NCBI RefSeq assembly: GCF_019931065.1
Contig: NZ_JAIOUQ010000002.1
Coordinates: 1-64,000 of the forward strand
Reading direction: 5' to 3'
Origin: Methanobacterium spitsbergense
GTDB lineage: Archaea > Methanobacteriota > Methanobacteria > Methanobacteriales > Methanobacteriaceae
Length of the DNA stretch: 64,000 nt
The notes beneath the pieces were generated by a model. It saw only the letters and a list, made by a program, of their open reading frames with translations. It was not told the DNA's origin and made no database searches. Of this stretch, positions 49,785 through 59,795 are shown in pieces. The position numbers and the translations under genes are program-made. Each line of letters starts with the position of its first letter. Within the stretch, counting starts at the first letter, position 1.

Positions 49785-51413
49785 TCATTTTTCTTCATGA
49801 TATTCTTCTTCTGCATTTATGTTCCAGATATTTTCTTTTGATTTTATATCATTTTTTATGTTTTCTACTGCGGTCATTGCTGTGAGCATGGAATGGTCCA
49901 TATTGTTGTAACGGTGCATTCCATTTCTTCCTATTAGAAAAAGGTTTTCAAACTGGTTCGTGAAATTTTTAATGATATCGAACTTTTTATAGGTTCCAAA
50001 GTATGCAGGATAAGTCTTTTGGACTTTTATGACTACACTATCAATTACCTCATCTGCATTTATGATGTCAATTTTTTCTAATTCTTTGATAGCAAAATCT
50101 GTGAAATTTTCATTAGACATGTTCCACATTTCGTCCCCTTCGTTGCAGAAATATTCAAGACCTATCCATACTTTAGAGTCATCTTTTACAAGATATGGGC
50201 TCCAATTATTGAATATTTGAAGTCTACCTATCTTCACATCCCTTTCTTGAATATATATCCAGTTGTCAGGAACTAAATCGTTAACCGTAATCATTTTGGT
50301 TTCATTTTTGATTTTCAATTCATTTAGAAGGAGGCCTGCTATTATGAAATCACGGTACATTAAACCTTGTGCAACTTCGGAAACATCATAAGGTAACTTT
50401 TTTTCAAAAGAATTTATTAAATCTTTAACTGGCATAGTTGATAAGAAGTAATCCCCCCCAATCCTCTTAAATTCACCTGTAAACTCATCCAAAACTTTAA
50501 TCGCATCTAACTCATTTTCTTTGCTTTCTATTCCTACAACCTTATTTCCATGATGTATTTCTCCACCATTTTCTATAATGAGCTTTGCAACTTCCTCCCA
50601 CAACTGGCCAGGACCATGTTTTGGATACATGAATTGACCTATTAAACTTGTCTCAACATTCTTCTGAGATATAGAACTATCACGTGTGAATCGCTTTTTG
50701 AAAGCATGAAATATTGCATTTGTTATAGAAAGGCCTTTTATCCGTTGAGATCCCCATTCTGCTGTAATTTGGATACATGAAACACCCCAAACCTTTTCTG
50801 TATAATCCTTAAAAAATGTACGATACAATTCAACACCGAATCTATTTATAAAAAAGTCTTCAAGGGATTTTTCAGGTTTTATCTGACTAAATGATGTTTT
50901 AATATAACTTAAACCTATTTTAACAGTTCTTTTAATTCCTAAATTAGCGAATGTATTGTAATTTAAGGATATAGGATAGTTAAAGAATTTTCTAAGAAAA
51001 AAAATCCGTGACAACCTGCTACGATTAAGCATCACTTCATCAATCTTCTCAGGATCTGGTGCAGGGAACGTTTTTGTTTTAACAGACCCTATATCATGTT
51101 TAATAGATTCATTTGATATTGGTATTTCCCTTCCAACTGCAAGATCATCCTTTGCAGGAGCACCTTGAAGTGGTAAAATATTCATCCACCAATCAATAAC
51201 TCTTTCTGATTTAGAAAAAAATCTATGACCTCCAATATCGATCCTGTTACCTTTGTAATTAATAGTCTTAGATATACCTCCAATATCATTACTTTTTTCG
51301 TAAATAATTGGTTTTATATCTGTCTTATCGAGTAGTTCATAGGCTGCTGTCAGTCCTGCTGGACCTGCACCTATAATAATCGCTGTTTTTTGATTTTCTT
51401 GTTTATTAAGCAT
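49785..51413 (-). CDS. FAD-dependent oxidoreductase (amine oxidase/UDP-galactopyranose mutase-like)
   Basis: 542 aa. Dinucleotide-binding motif [16 protein letters not shown] at the N-terminus, followed by an acidic residue at the end of strand 2 ([11 protein letters not shown]). The family's [13 protein letters not shown] and the final FAD motif [20 protein letters not shown] are present. Related proteins act on isoprenoid- or nucleotide-linked sugars in cell-surface polymer synthesis. The substrate is unknown. It follows a GtrA-type gene by 26 bp on the same strand. The pair probably serves surface glycan assembly. Confidence 0.82.
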   Translation of the reverse strand: MLNKQENQKTAIIIGAGPAGLTAAYELLDKTDIKPIIYEKSNDIGGISKTINYKGNRIDIGGHRFFSKSERVIDWWMNILPLQGAPAKDDLAVGREIPISNESIKHDIGSVKTKTFPAPDPEKIDEVMLNRSRLSRIFFLRKFFNYPISLNYNTFANLGIKRTVKIGLSYIKTSFSQIKPEKSLEDFFINRFGVELYRTFFKDYTEKVWGVSCIQITAEWGSQRIKGLSITNAIFHAFKKRFTRDSSISQKNVETSLIGQFMYPKHGPGQLWEEVAKLIIENGGEIHHGNKVVGIESKENELDAIKVLDEFTGEFKRIGGDYFLSTMPVKDLINSFEKKLPYDVSEVAQGLMYRDFIIAGLLLNELKIKNETKMITVNDLVPDNWIYIQERDVKIGRLQIFNNWSPYLVKDDSKVWIGLEYFCNEGDEMWNMSNENFTDFAIKELEKIDIINADEVIDSVVIKVQKTYPAYFGTYKKFDIIKNFTNQFENLFLIGRNGMHRYNNMDHSMLTAMTAVENIKNDIKSKENIWNINAEEEYHEEK

Positions 51414-51439
51414 TAATCTTCCTCATTAAAAAAATACTT

Positions 51440-51874
51440 TTAATCTCTGAATAAAACGAATTTTCTTGCAAAAAAGTTCCAGAATAATATTATAACTGCA
51501 GCAAATATCTTGGATATTAAATAATATATTTGAAGATCCTGTGTAAAAAACCAAATAAATATTTCGTTTAATCCGAGTCCTACTATCCCAATAAGTGCAA
51601 AAATTCCAAATTCAATGTGTCTATTTTTTAATTTCCTTTTGTTAAAAACCCAGCTTATACTCAGGAAGTAGTTAGCTATTAATCCTAAAATGAATGCTAT
51701 TCCTGCAGAAATCAGATAATAAATGCCAAAAAAATCAGTTAATATAAATAAAGATAAAAAATCGACTATGAAAGCAGCTCCTCCCACAAAGAGGTATCTA
51801 AACATTTGGATATGAGTTTTGTTAGTTTCATCTTTCAATAACCTTTTACTTATATTTTTAATTGCAAGCTTCAT
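51440..51874 (-). CDS. GtrA-family membrane protein
   Basis: 144 aa with four membrane helices, a cytoplasmic N-terminus, and the GtrA hallmark [20 protein letters not shown] at about 25-44. GtrA proteins are proposed to flip undecaprenyl- or polyprenyl-linked sugars across the membrane. It ends with [11 protein letters not shown], as usual for the family. It probably shares a transcript with the FAD oxidoreductase. Confidence 0.88.
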   Translation of the reverse strand: MKLAIKNISKRLLKDETNKTHIQMFRYLFVGGAAFIVDFLSLFILTDFFGIYYLISAGIAFILGLIANYFLSISWVFNKRKLKNRHIEFGIFALIGIVGLGLNEIFIWFFTQDLQIYYLISKIFAAVIILFWNFFARKFVLFRD

Positions 51875-51989
51875 TTTCCACCTTATTACATAGCTTTTTT
51901 AATGAATTATTGAGTTATAATTAATTATATTTTGATTTAATTATTAAAAAAATTAATTATATAATAATTAAGAGAATTAAATTAATATT

Positions 51990-52310
51990 TTATAATCCAC
52001 CTTTTACTTTATAAATCCTTAAATTTGCTATATTACCATTGTTCACTTGTGGAAATCTAGCTAATAATACCCCATTGCTCGAATTTCCCCAAACAAAATT
52101 ATAATCTATTCCATATTTCTTAAATTCTGCATTAAGATCATTATCGGTCATGTTAGGTTTTGAGAATCCATATTAACTTGTAACCTAAAAAATATGAAAG
52201 TGCTAATGTTTCATCATAATACCCATCAAACAAGTTTCCATTTTGATGCAATATTACCACTAACATCATGTTGGTTATTTAGAGTCTCACCCCAAATATA
52301 ATTGTTTATC
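51990..52310 (-). pseudogene. C-terminal remnant of a GT39-like glycosyltransferase
   Basis: On the minus strand, in pieces: DVSGNIAS, then NGNLFDGYYDETLALSYFLG, then MTDNDLNAEFKKYGIDYNFV and NGNIANLRIYKVKGG up to the stop. These align with the end of the neighbouring glycosyltransferase (IHGNLASNGENSQYY, SDSELENNFIKYKIDYYLLW, NGTIAGLKVYAINGR). At least two frameshifts are present, and no membrane part is left. Confidence 0.65.
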
Positions 52311-52365
52311 ACATGTATTTTGAATTAATACAATGCTTTTTATGAATTAATAGATAAGTTAATTT

Positions 52366-53985
52366 ATGCAAAGTTACATGGCTATTTTGAAGAAGAGTTC
52401 CAAAAAACATAATATTATTTTTTTAATGTTCCTAGTCATTTTTTGGATATTAGGGGTTTATTTGCTTAAATATTACCAGTATTCGATATCAGGTCAAGAC
52501 TTAATTAGTGTAATCTCAATAGGTCAGTTATATGCTGAAGGAGATTTGCATAATGCAATTAATGGTTATTGGGGCCCACTTTTTTCATGGTTGTTAGTAC
52601 CATTTCTCTTATTTAAATCATCACAATTTTTTGCTTTATATTCAACAAAAATTTTATCTTTGATTATAGGTTTTTTTACTTTAATTGGGATAAGATTTTT
52701 ATCTTATCGATTTGAGATGGATGAGAAAATTAGGTTATCAATCTTATTTTTAATGATTTTTGTAGTGTTGTATTTTTCATTAATACCATCTTTTTTTCCT
52801 ATGGATTTGTTATTATTATGTTTCTTAGTTTACTACTTATATTTTATATTTGACCCAAATTACTCTGATAAATTATTTAACGGGTTTGTGTGTGGAATTT
52901 TAGGTGCAATGGCTTATTTGACTAAAGAATATGCTTTACCCTTTTTTATTGTTCATTTTGTATTATTTAATATGTTTCACTATGTAAATGATATTTCAAG
53001 AGTAAAAAGGAGAAAAATATTAAAAAACTTTGCTATTGGGATTGTAGTTTTTTTTATCATAGCTGGAGCTTGGAGTGCTATTATAAGTGACAAATATGGA
53101 AAGATAACAACAGGAACTGCTGGACAATATAACTACGAATTAGTAGGGCCAGATTCTCAAGGGATTCCTATGTGGAATGGATTTATGAAACCAACTAATG
53201 ATAAAGCCATTACCACTTGGGAAGATCCATCCTATGATAAACTCATAAAATGGAGTCCTTTCCACTCAGTAAAAAATTTTATATTTCAACTAACGATAAT
53301 AGGCAACAATATCATCAAAACTATAGGAATTATCCAAACTTTTTCTATCTTTGCAATATTGATTCTTATAGCGTATATTGTTGTTTGTATTCAACCACCG
53401 CGGAAACTCATCTCGGATACTGATTATTTATATCCTTTAACAACGATATTGCTATTTATTGGAGGATACATTCTTGTTTTTGTAGAATTTAGGTATCTAA
53501 TTCTTGTAAACATTTTGCTGATTTTGATGGGAGGTTATTTGATTAATAAATTATTTAAGAAAACATCACTCACAGATATTGGAAAAATAGTTTTAATAAT
53601 ATTATTTATATCCTCTTTCATTTTGTTACCAGTAACCTCTATAACTCAAGAGATTAATGAGGGAATGTATATTTATAATCTGAGTAATATTTTGAGTAAT
53701 CAGTATAACATACATGGTAATCTAGCATCAAATGGGGAAAATAGTCAATATTACACATCAGAAGGTGTAGCATACTTTCTAAATAGCCCGTATTATGGTA
53801 CAAATTTGATTAATTGGAAAATTAGCAGCGATAGCGAATTAGAAAATAACTTCATAAAGTATAAAATAGATTATTATCTTCTTTGGGATAATTCAACAGC
53901 TAATATTAATCTTTTATCCAAATATAAGGAAGTAACTAATGGGACAATAGCTGGTTTAAAAGTTTATGCAATAAACGGAAGATAA
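52366..53985 (+). CDS. GT39-like polyprenyl-phosphate-sugar glycosyltransferase
   Basis: 539-aa integral membrane protein with about ten helices. An acidic residue in the first outer loop (SGQDLISVISIGQLYAEGDL, near residue 50) sits where ArnT/PMT-type (GT39/GT83) enzymes have their catalytic Asp. The C-terminal 110 residues form a soluble outer domain (GNLASNGENSQYY to KVYAINGR). It should transfer sugars from a lipid carrier to lipids, proteins or polysaccharide. ATG 52366 or 52378 (MAILKK) may start it. Decayed relatives lie at 51990 and 27243. Confidence 0.75.
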   Translation: MQSYMAILKKSSKKHNIIFLMFLVIFWILGVYLLKYYQYSISGQDLISVISIGQLYAEGDLHNAINGYWGPLFSWLLVPFLLFKSSQFFALYSTKILSLIIGFFTLIGIRFLSYRFEMDEKIRLSILFLMIFVVLYFSLIPSFFPMDLLLLCFLVYYLYFIFDPNYSDKLFNGFVCGILGAMAYLTKEYALPFFIVHFVLFNMFHYVNDISRVKRRKILKNFAIGIVVFFIIAGAWSAIISDKYGKITTGTAGQYNYELVGPDSQGIPMWNGFMKPTNDKAITTWEDPSYDKLIKWSPFHSVKNFIFQLTIIGNNIIKTIGIIQTFSIFAILILIAYIVVCIQPPRKLISDTDYLYPLTTILLFIGGYILVFVEFRYLILVNILLILMGGYLINKLFKKTSLTDIGKIVLIILFISSFILLPVTSITQEINEGMYIYNLSNILSNQYNIHGNLASNGENSQYYTSEGVAYFLNSPYYGTNLINWKISSDSELENNFIKYKIDYYLLWDNSTANINLLSKYKEVTNGTIAGLKVYAINGR

Positions 53986-54100
53986 TATAGATTTAATTTA
54001 TATTTTTTAAATTATTTATAATTCTATCAAATTCTTTACAATACCAAAAGGTTAAAAAATTTGAAATAAATATTAATTCCTCTTATATTTCTTGAGTTAT

Positions 54101-54292
54101 CTTAAATTAACAGCAGCTCTGTGTAAATAACATAGTAAGTGAGTAAGTGTATAAATGAGTAAAGGCGTAAATGAGTAAACACATTATTTATAAGTAAAAT
54201 TATAAGTATGGGTCATGATCTTAGCAACCGATACAGATTCATTGAGAAAGTAAGTATGATTGCAAAATACTATATTGAAGTCAATAGTTTTA
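54101..54292 (-). repeat. Dispersed intergenic repeat, copy D
   Basis: On the minus strand it reads AAACTATTGACTTCAATATA, then CTTACTTTCTCAATGAATCT, then TTTACTCATTTACGCCTTTA and related words. It ends GCTGCTGTTAATTTAAG at 54101. It is the closest match to copy B over about 190 bp. It lies in the convergent spacer between the glycosyltransferase and the TM2-like gene. Confidence 0.8.
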
Positions 54293-54459
54293 ATAATATT
54301 CTAAATAATTATAAATTTAATCATCAACACACTGAAAATCGCATGGAACGATTTAAATCCCGCCAATTAAATACTAATTTTTTTTAATAAGAAAATCTCA
54401 TTCCCATATAAAAAAAAATTCAGGATTCATAAATAAAAAGAAAAAAAGAAATATTTAAC

Positions 54460-54681
54460 TTATGTAGCACTAGCAGTTGTGTAAGCATCGTACATACCGT
54501 AAAGCCAAACAATGACGTAGAGTATATACGCAATGATTCCCAATAAAAAGATTGTTGCTAAAGCTCCTAATATCACTGCAACTATGAAAATTATTATTCC
54601 CTTCATTATATTTCCAGCGTACACCGTACCAATACCCGGCAAAAAGAAAGATATAATCAGGGCCAATATAGGGTTTGCCAT
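54460..54681 (-). CDS. TM2-like small membrane protein
   Basis: 73 aa. A first helix with FFLPGIGTVYAG, a GNIMKGI turn and two further hydrophobic stretches ending in YVIVWLYGMYDAYTTASAT. This resembles TM2-domain/DUF5683-type two-helix proteins, which are common and of unknown role. The start ATG follows GGAGGTGG. Monocistronic, at the left edge of a set of small membrane and stress-type genes. Confidence 0.72.
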   Translation of the reverse strand: MANPILALIISFFLPGIGTVYAGNIMKGIIIFIVAVILGALATIFLLGIIAYILYVIVWLYGMYDAYTTASAT

Positions 54682-55089
54682 TTTTTTTCCACCTCCGATA
54701 CTTTATATATTATAATTGGTGTATCTAATTAATATTTTTTTACTTCAATCCTAAAACAGAAACTACTAAATGATGATTTTTACAATAGTGGCCGAATATT
54801 AAATAATTATAAATTAGGTCACCAATTACTCTGTAAAATTACTTGAAACTAATTTAAACAACCGTTTAATACTTCTTTTAACTAAACTATTGAAAACAAT
54901 TTCACTTGGGACTTTTTAATCGATAACATCGAAACAAAGCAATAATTTGCTGAAAATATAGAAATCTATAATAATAACGATTGACATAGAATGTTATACC
55001 GTGAAATACATTTCAATTAAATGAAATTGAATTTAAATTTGTTTTAGTTATTAGATTGTGATTAATGTACCAACCGTAGAGGTGAAAAT
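54682..55089. other. Spacer before the small-membrane-protein cluster
   Basis: 408 bp, AT-rich. No ORF with a ribosome-binding site and no repeat copy. It should hold promoters for the divergent TM2-like gene and the 28-aa protein. Confidence 0.4.
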
Positions 55090-55176
55090 ATGAATGGAGG
55101 CAGACCCAGTCTGTTATATATTATAGTAGTTATAATTGTGTTAATTATCCTTTTAAAATTATTAGGAATATTCTAA
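55090..55176 (+). CDS. 28-aa single-helix membrane protein
   Basis: MNGGRPSLLYIIVVIIVLII, then LLKLLGIF. A polar head with Gly/Arg, then one helix. The AGAGGTGAAAAT ribosome-binding site is strong. A homologous 29-aa protein is encoded at 56066, with the same L-L-[KR]-[LI]-L-G-[IL]-[FY] ending. Conservation between the two, with different flanks, supports a real gene. Confidence 0.65.
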   Translation: MNGGRPSLLYIIVVIIVLIILLKLLGIF

Positions 55177-55256
55177 ACTGATAAATACTGACTTAAATCA
55201 ATTATAGAGAAATAATTGGATTATCTTAGATAAGTGAATTTGGAGAGTGGAAAAGT

Positions 55257-55496
55257 ATGAAAATATCTGATGAATTGATTGGTAAGGATGTTATTGACGA
55301 ATCTGGAGACCAAATTGGTATAGTAAACGATGTAGAATGGGATTTTGAAACCAACACCGTAACATCTATATATTTAAAAGAAGCAGGAATATCAGCAAAA
55401 ATTGGCCTAGGCGATAAAAAAATAGTACCCTATGAAAAAATTGAAGCAATAGGTGACAGTGTTCTAATTAAAGGCAAAATTTTCAAGAACGAATAA
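55257..55496 (+). CDS. PRC-barrel domain protein
   Basis: 79-aa single PRC-barrel: MKISDELIGKDVIDESGDQI, then VNDVEWDFETNTVTSIYLKE, then IVPYEKIEAIGDSVLIKG. Such beta-barrels bind RNA or proteins (RimM, photosystem reaction centre H subunit); archaeal single-domain forms are of unknown role. The ATG follows TTGGAGAGTGG. It lies in a plus-strand run with the 28-aa and DUF5518-like genes. Confidence 0.85.
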   Translation: MKISDELIGKDVIDESGDQIGIVNDVEWDFETNTVTSIYLKEAGISAKIGLGDKKIVPYEKIEAIGDSVLIKGKIFKNE

Positions 55497-55571
55497 TCCA
55501 TATAATTTCAGTTCTGAAAATTTAATATATTATTTTTTTTATTATTAATAAAAAATTTTGAAGGGGATAGA

Positions 55572-56009
55572 ATGGTAAGTGTTGGCGCTATAGTTGAAGG
55601 TTTTATTTTGGCAATTATAATTACTGTTGTTTTATCAATTTTGGGTGTTGGATCAGTTCTGGGATTGCCAGTTGCAATATTTGGTTTTCTAATCGCAGGT
55701 ATAATAGTTGGATACATCTCATATGGTGATATTATTGATGGTGTGATTAATGGAGCACTTATGGGAGTTGCAGGTGCAATAATCTTATGGATACTAAGTT
55801 TATTCAAAGGTCAGATAGCTGCATTCTCTTCACAGTTATCAACCTTTGTCCCATTAAACTCAGCACCAGAATTAATTCTTGTAATAGTCGCAGGCGCAAT
55901 AGGTGGTTTAATCGGCGCTCTAATATTATTATTAAACCGCAGAAATCGCAGAAACTATGGCGGCCGAAGGGACGGAGATCGAAGGGATGATAGAGATAGG
56001 AGAGATTAA
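55572..56009 (+). CDS. DUF5518-like membrane protein 1
   Basis: 145 aa. Four membrane helices rich in Gly/Ile, with the family style AIFGFLIAGIIVGYISYGDI and IDGVINGALMGVAGAII. It ends in a highly charged cytoplasmic tail of Arg/Asp repeats (GGRRDGDRRDDRDRRD). A shorter relative is encoded at 58045. Role unknown. The ATG follows AAGGGGATAG. Confidence 0.75.
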   Translation: MVSVGAIVEGFILAIIITVVLSILGVGSVLGLPVAIFGFLIAGIIVGYISYGDIIDGVINGALMGVAGAIILWILSLFKGQIAAFSSQLSTFVPLNSAPELILVIVAGAIGGLIGALILLLNRRNRRNYGGRRDGDRRDDRDRRD

Positions 56010-56065
56010 GATAATAACTAATTTATGAAATAAGTTAAAAAGATGAAATTTATAGGAGTGATATA

Positions 56066-56155
56066 ATGGATAATAAAGGACAGAGTAGTTGGATAGGCCT
56101 CATTGTATTCATAATAGTAGTAGTGATCTTATTAAGGATATTAGGGTTGTACTAA
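56066..56155 (+). CDS. 29-aa single-helix membrane protein
   Basis: MDNKGQSSWIGLIVFIIVVV, then ILLRILGLY. Paralog of the 28-aa protein at 55090. Good AGGAGTGAT ribosome-binding site. A strong hairpin terminator follows 20 bp after the stop, marking the end of the transcript. Confidence 0.7.
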   Translation: MDNKGQSSWIGLIVFIIVVVILLRILGLY

Positions 56156-56174
56156 GATTTTTAGGGATTTTTTA

Positions 56175-56203
56175 GGGATAACGAGAGTTATCCCTTGTTT
56201 TTA
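56175..56203 (+). terminator. Perfect hairpin terminator
   Basis: GGGATAAC, loop GAGA, GTTATCCC (8-bp perfect stem, 56175-56194) followed by TTGTTTTT. It comes 20 bp after the 29-aa gene and separates it from the radical SAM gene. Confidence 0.7.
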
Positions 56204-56297
56204 TGCCATAAACATAAAGAAAATTGTAGATATAATGAAAAAAAGTTTAATAAATTTCAGATAGGCTCTTGATTGATGACTAAAAAAGGTATAAAAA

Positions 56298-57746
56298 ATG
56301 AATAAAAATATTGATGTACTGCTTATAAATCCATACGATGAGAATGCATTGAAGAATGCTCTTGGTTTCATTACCCCACCCACAAATCTTATGTACCTGG
56401 CATCATCACTTGAGAAAGAATCTTACTCAGTCAAAATTGTAGATGATGATCTTCTTCAGATGGGATACGAAAAGGTTTCTGAACTTGCAGAAAAGCTCAA
56501 TCCACAAATAGTAGGTGTTACAGCAACCACATCTACAATAAAAAGCGCGTTGAAATATGTGGAACTAGTCAAAAACATCCTACCTAATACATTAACTGTA
56601 ATAGGCGGACCACATACTACTTTCATGCCATCTGAAACCTTAAAAAGTTCAGAAAATCTAGATGTAGTTGTTATCGGTGAAGGAGAAGAAACAATGGTAG
56701 ATTTAGCCAACCATTCCACCGAAAATATCCATGATCTCGATGAGGTTAAAGGAATTGTTTACAGGGATTTAAAGAATGGAAATTTTAAAACTACACAAAA
56801 ACGTCCTTTGATAAATGATCTTGACGCATTGCCTTTCCCTGCAAGACATCTTGTACCCTTTGATTCATATGGTGCTTCTAAAGAACAGAATGGGGGAATA
56901 ATAACCAGCAGAGGTTGTGTGTACAACTGCAACTACTGCTCATCATCACTAATCATGGGCAAAAAGTTCCGATCACGCAGTCCAGACAACGTAGTGGACG
57001 AAATTGAAGAATTAATAAACAAATACCAAATAAATGATATAGGATTCATGGATGACACATTCATGCTTAATAAAAGAAGAGCTAACGATATAGCAAATGA
57101 AATCAAAGCCAGAGATCTAGATTTAAGCTTCGTTGCATCATCTCGGGTTGACAGTGTAGACCAAAATTTACTTCAAAACATGAAAAGTGCAGGATTAAAA
57201 ACTATTTACTACGGTGTAGAATCAGGGTCACAACGTATATTGGACCTAATGAAAAAGGGTATAACATTAAAACAAGCGGAAGATGCAGTTAAAAGTGCTA
57301 AAAATGTGGATCTAGAAGTTTTAACCTCATTTATATTAGGATATCCTGGAGAAACCGAAGACGATATGAATAAGACCATAGATTTCTCAACAAAACTTGA
57401 TTCAGACTACTCACAATATTCTATACTTACACCATTCCCTGGAACACCTATCTACAATGAACTCAAAGAAAAAGATTTAATAGACAATGATGACTGGGAT
57501 GAATACACTGTACTTAAACCAGTTTTGAAGTATGATGAAATGGGTTTAAATAAGAAGATGGTTGAAAGAAAACTGGCTATAGCATATTTAAAATTTTATG
57601 CAAGACCTAAATATCTCATGAACCATCGTCACATGTTCAAGGTCATGTTTAAAACAGTTATGCGAAGTTTTATACTTCCAAAACTCATGGGAGGCACTGG
57701 TAAAGGTTGGTATCAAAACCTAGACAACAACACATCATCAAAATAG
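56298..57746 (+). CDS. B12-binding domain radical SAM protein
   Basis: 482 aa. N-terminal cobalamin-binding-like domain (about 8-140; [13 protein letters not shown] and [14 protein letters not shown]), then a radical SAM core with the cluster motif [12 protein letters not shown] at about 213 (CxxxCxxC), [18 protein letters not shown] and the strand [12 protein letters not shown]. The C-terminal 90 residues end in a basic region. Relatives (BchE/P-methylase-like) modify lipids, tetrapyrroles or other small molecules. The substrate is unknown. It lies between two clusters of small membrane proteins. Confidence 0.88.
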   Translation: MNKNIDVLLINPYDENALKNALGFITPPTNLMYLASSLEKESYSVKIVDDDLLQMGYEKVSELAEKLNPQIVGVTATTSTIKSALKYVELVKNILPNTLTVIGGPHTTFMPSETLKSSENLDVVVIGEGEETMVDLANHSTENIHDLDEVKGIVYRDLKNGNFKTTQKRPLINDLDALPFPARHLVPFDSYGASKEQNGGIITSRGCVYNCNYCSSSLIMGKKFRSRSPDNVVDEIEELINKYQINDIGFMDDTFMLNKRRANDIANEIKARDLDLSFVASSRVDSVDQNLLQNMKSAGLKTIYYGVESGSQRILDLMKKGITLKQAEDAVKSAKNVDLEVLTSFILGYPGETEDDMNKTIDFSTKLDSDYSQYSILTPFPGTPIYNELKEKDLIDNDDWDEYTVLKPVLKYDEMGLNKKMVERKLAIAYLKFYARPKYLMNHRHMFKVMFKTVMRSFILPKLMGGTGKGWYQNLDNNTSSK

Positions 57747-57799
57747 AAAATATACTATTATGAATTAGGAATGTAAAACATTATTATGGAGGGATTTTT

Positions 57800-57964
57800 A
57801 TGAGTGAAAAAACAGGTGAAATTAAAGGAAAAGCTAAAGAAATGAAAGGTGAAATGAAAGGAAAAGCTAAAGAGATGGAAGGAGAAATAAAAGGAAAAGC
57901 TAAAGAGATGAAAGGAAGAATGAAGGGGAAAGCTAAAGAAGCCGAAGGTAAAAATAAAAGATAA
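57800..57964 (+). CDS. CsbD-like repeat protein
   Basis: 54 aa made of four and a half copies of an 11-residue unit G-K-A-K-E-M-K-G-E-[MI]-K, fully helical and highly charged. CsbD-family proteins are general-stress proteins of unknown action; this is a small pure-repeat form. The ATG follows TGGAGGGATTTTT. It is probably co-expressed with the DUF5518-like gene that follows. Confidence 0.8.
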   Translation: MSEKTGEIKGKAKEMKGEMKGKAKEMEGEIKGKAKEMKGRMKGKAKEAEGKNKR

Positions 57965-58044
57965 AAATTATAAGATTATGAATATTTATTAAAAATTTTA
58001 TTAATATATTATCTTCTTATCATAATAAATTGGGGAGTGTAAAG

Positions 58045-58395
58045 ATGGTTTATGTAAGATGGAATACTGTAATAATTGGTGTTGTAATTGCAATAATTCT
58101 TGGTTTTGTCCTTGGGTTAATATCAGCATCGGGAGCATTCATTGGATTCTTAATAGCTACTATATATGTTGGTTATATGATAGGCGGAGACTACGTAAAT
58201 GGAGCTATACATGGGGCACTTGTTGGTATAGTTGCAGCAATAGTACTATTTATACTTGCTTTAATTGGATTTGGTGTTGCAGCGGGGTTATCTAATATAA
58301 TTATTCTTGCAGTTATAGGTGCCATAGGTGGAGTAATAGGAGTTTTAATAGGAGGTAGAGGCATAGGTAGGGGCAGAGGTAGGGGCAGATTATAA
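58045..58395 (+). CDS. DUF5518-like membrane protein 2
   Basis: 116 aa from ATG 58045 after GGGGAGTG; an upstream TTG at 58030 overlaps that signal. Four Gly/Ile-rich helices with GAFIGFLIATIYVGYMIGG, DYVNGAIHGALVGIVAAIV and a Gly/Arg tail (GGRGIGRGRGRGRL). It is a paralog of the protein at 55572. The tail differs in composition (Arg/Gly against Arg/Asp), but both are strongly charged. Confidence 0.75.
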   Translation: MVYVRWNTVIIGVVIAIILGFVLGLISASGAFIGFLIATIYVGYMIGGDYVNGAIHGALVGIVAAIVLFILALIGFGVAAGLSNIIILAVIGAIGGVIGVLIGGRGIGRGRGRGRL

Positions 58396-58542
58396 ATTCT
58401 TAATTTAATCTCTAATACTTTTTTTTATAGAATGAAAATGACACTTTTATAGATATCGAACATTATTATTCAGTTTTGTTAAAATAGTAAACTAGAAAGA
58501 AATAAAAATTTAAAAAAAAGATTTTAAGAATAGTAATTATGT

Positions 58543-59142
58543 TTATATTCGTTGCCAGAAATGTTTTTTCTTCATTTCGAATTTTTCAGGGAATTGCATG
58601 ATTATTCCGTGGGAAAATCCATCGGCCATCATTCTTGCTTGTTTTTCTATTTCATCATATGTGGATATGTCTTTTGTATAGTCTTTGGTTATTCTGGCCA
58701 TTGTTTCTTCTTTGGTTAGTCTTAGATGGTCGTATAACATATTTTTCATTTCTTTTTCTTCCCAGTTGGGATTTAGCCTGTTTAAAGTGGCTGCAATTTC
58801 ATCTGCATTTTTGTACCATCTTTTTTCAGCATCATCCTCTTTTGTATTATCCTCTGCGACTGCTGCTTGCACAAGTTCTGCAGCTGTTGTAAGGTGTTCG
58901 GTCATTAATTCATCGAATTTGGTTGCAGCTTGTTCACCATAAAACATTCTACACACTTCTGCCATGTCTTTGGTGTTTCTTAACAACCGATTTTCAGTGG
59001 CAATAGTCTCTGTTGCGTCTTTGATGTCCACTAAACTTATGATAGTTAGTCTGGTCCAGGCAACATGTTCTTCCCAGAGTCCCATCCATTTTTTATCGAA
59101 ATCTCCTTCATGCATCGTATCCATATTTTCTTCCATTGCCAT
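58543..59142 (-). CDS. Hypothetical helical protein, 199 aa
   Basis: No family that I can name with confidence. Almost all alpha-helical, with Trp-rich WMGLWEEHVAWTRLTIISLV near the start, then KDMAEVCRMFYGEQAATKFD and a later WEEKEMKNMLYDHLRLTKEE. Such features recall four-helix-bundle proteins. Soluble, no Cys cluster. The ATG follows AAGGTGATACAAG. Monocistronic. Confidence 0.6.
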   Translation of the reverse strand: MAMEENMDTMHEGDFDKKWMGLWEEHVAWTRLTIISLVDIKDATETIATENRLLRNTKDMAEVCRMFYGEQAATKFDELMTEHLTTAAELVQAAVAEDNTKEDDAEKRWYKNADEIAATLNRLNPNWEEKEMKNMLYDHLRLTKEETMARITKDYTKDISTYDEIEKQARMMADGFSHGIIMQFPEKFEMKKKHFWQRI

Positions 59143-59337
59143 CTTGTATCACCTTATAACGTTATGTTTACCATAAATGATAAACCCTTTGACATAATAT
59201 AATAAACTAGGATAATATCTATAAAATTTAAGAATTTAACGATAAACTTACCTAAATATCCCTATTTTGTAATTTAAATAGAATTAGAACTAATTTCAGA
59301 AAATTTGAATCTTTGAAGTAATAAGAGGTAGAAAAAT

Positions 59338-59688
59338 ATGAGTTTTTACGAAATTTTCAAAAAGGATGAGTTAAATGATGGTGAAATGAAAATGAAAAAA
59401 ATAAACGGTCACGAATATATGATTGCCCAAGTAGGAGATAACTACTACGCATCTGATAATCGTTGCCCACATATGGGAGGAAATTTATCCAATGGCAAAT
59501 TAGACGGAAACGTAGTTACATGTCCAAGACATCACAGTCAATTCGACATCACAGATGGACACGTAATACGATGGACAGACTGGTCCGGAATCAAACTATC
59601 ATTAAGCAAAGTATTAAAGTCCCCAAGAAATCTAAAAACATATGATCTAATGTTAGATGGTGATACAATCATGATTGATTTAGAATAA
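59338..59688 (+). CDS. Rieske 2Fe-2S protein
   Basis: 116-aa soluble Rieske ferredoxin. Cluster ligands in RCPHMGGNL (C-x-H) and TCPRHHSQFD (C-x-x-H), about 18 residues apart. No membrane helix, so it is like the electron carriers of dioxygenase-type systems. In a strict anaerobe it may carry electrons to an unknown partner or sense redox state. Its ATG follows AGAGGTAGAAA. Confidence 0.88.
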   Translation: MSFYEIFKKDELNDGEMKMKKINGHEYMIAQVGDNYYASDNRCPHMGGNLSNGKLDGNVVTCPRHHSQFDITDGHVIRWTDWSGIKLSLSKVLKSPRNLKTYDLMLDGDTIMIDLE

Positions 59689-59795
59689 AAATTAAACTAT
59701 CAAAAAACATATCAAAATCAATTATTATTACACAACTAAAATGCTAATATACAATAAAAAGCTAAAATTATCTTTTTGGCCCATTTGGAGATAAA

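Noticed and set aside
54701..54716. TATA box of the TM2-like gene (ATATATAAAG on the minus strand)
   Set aside because: Too close to the start codon; a transcript from it would lack the GGAGGTGG ribosome-binding site.
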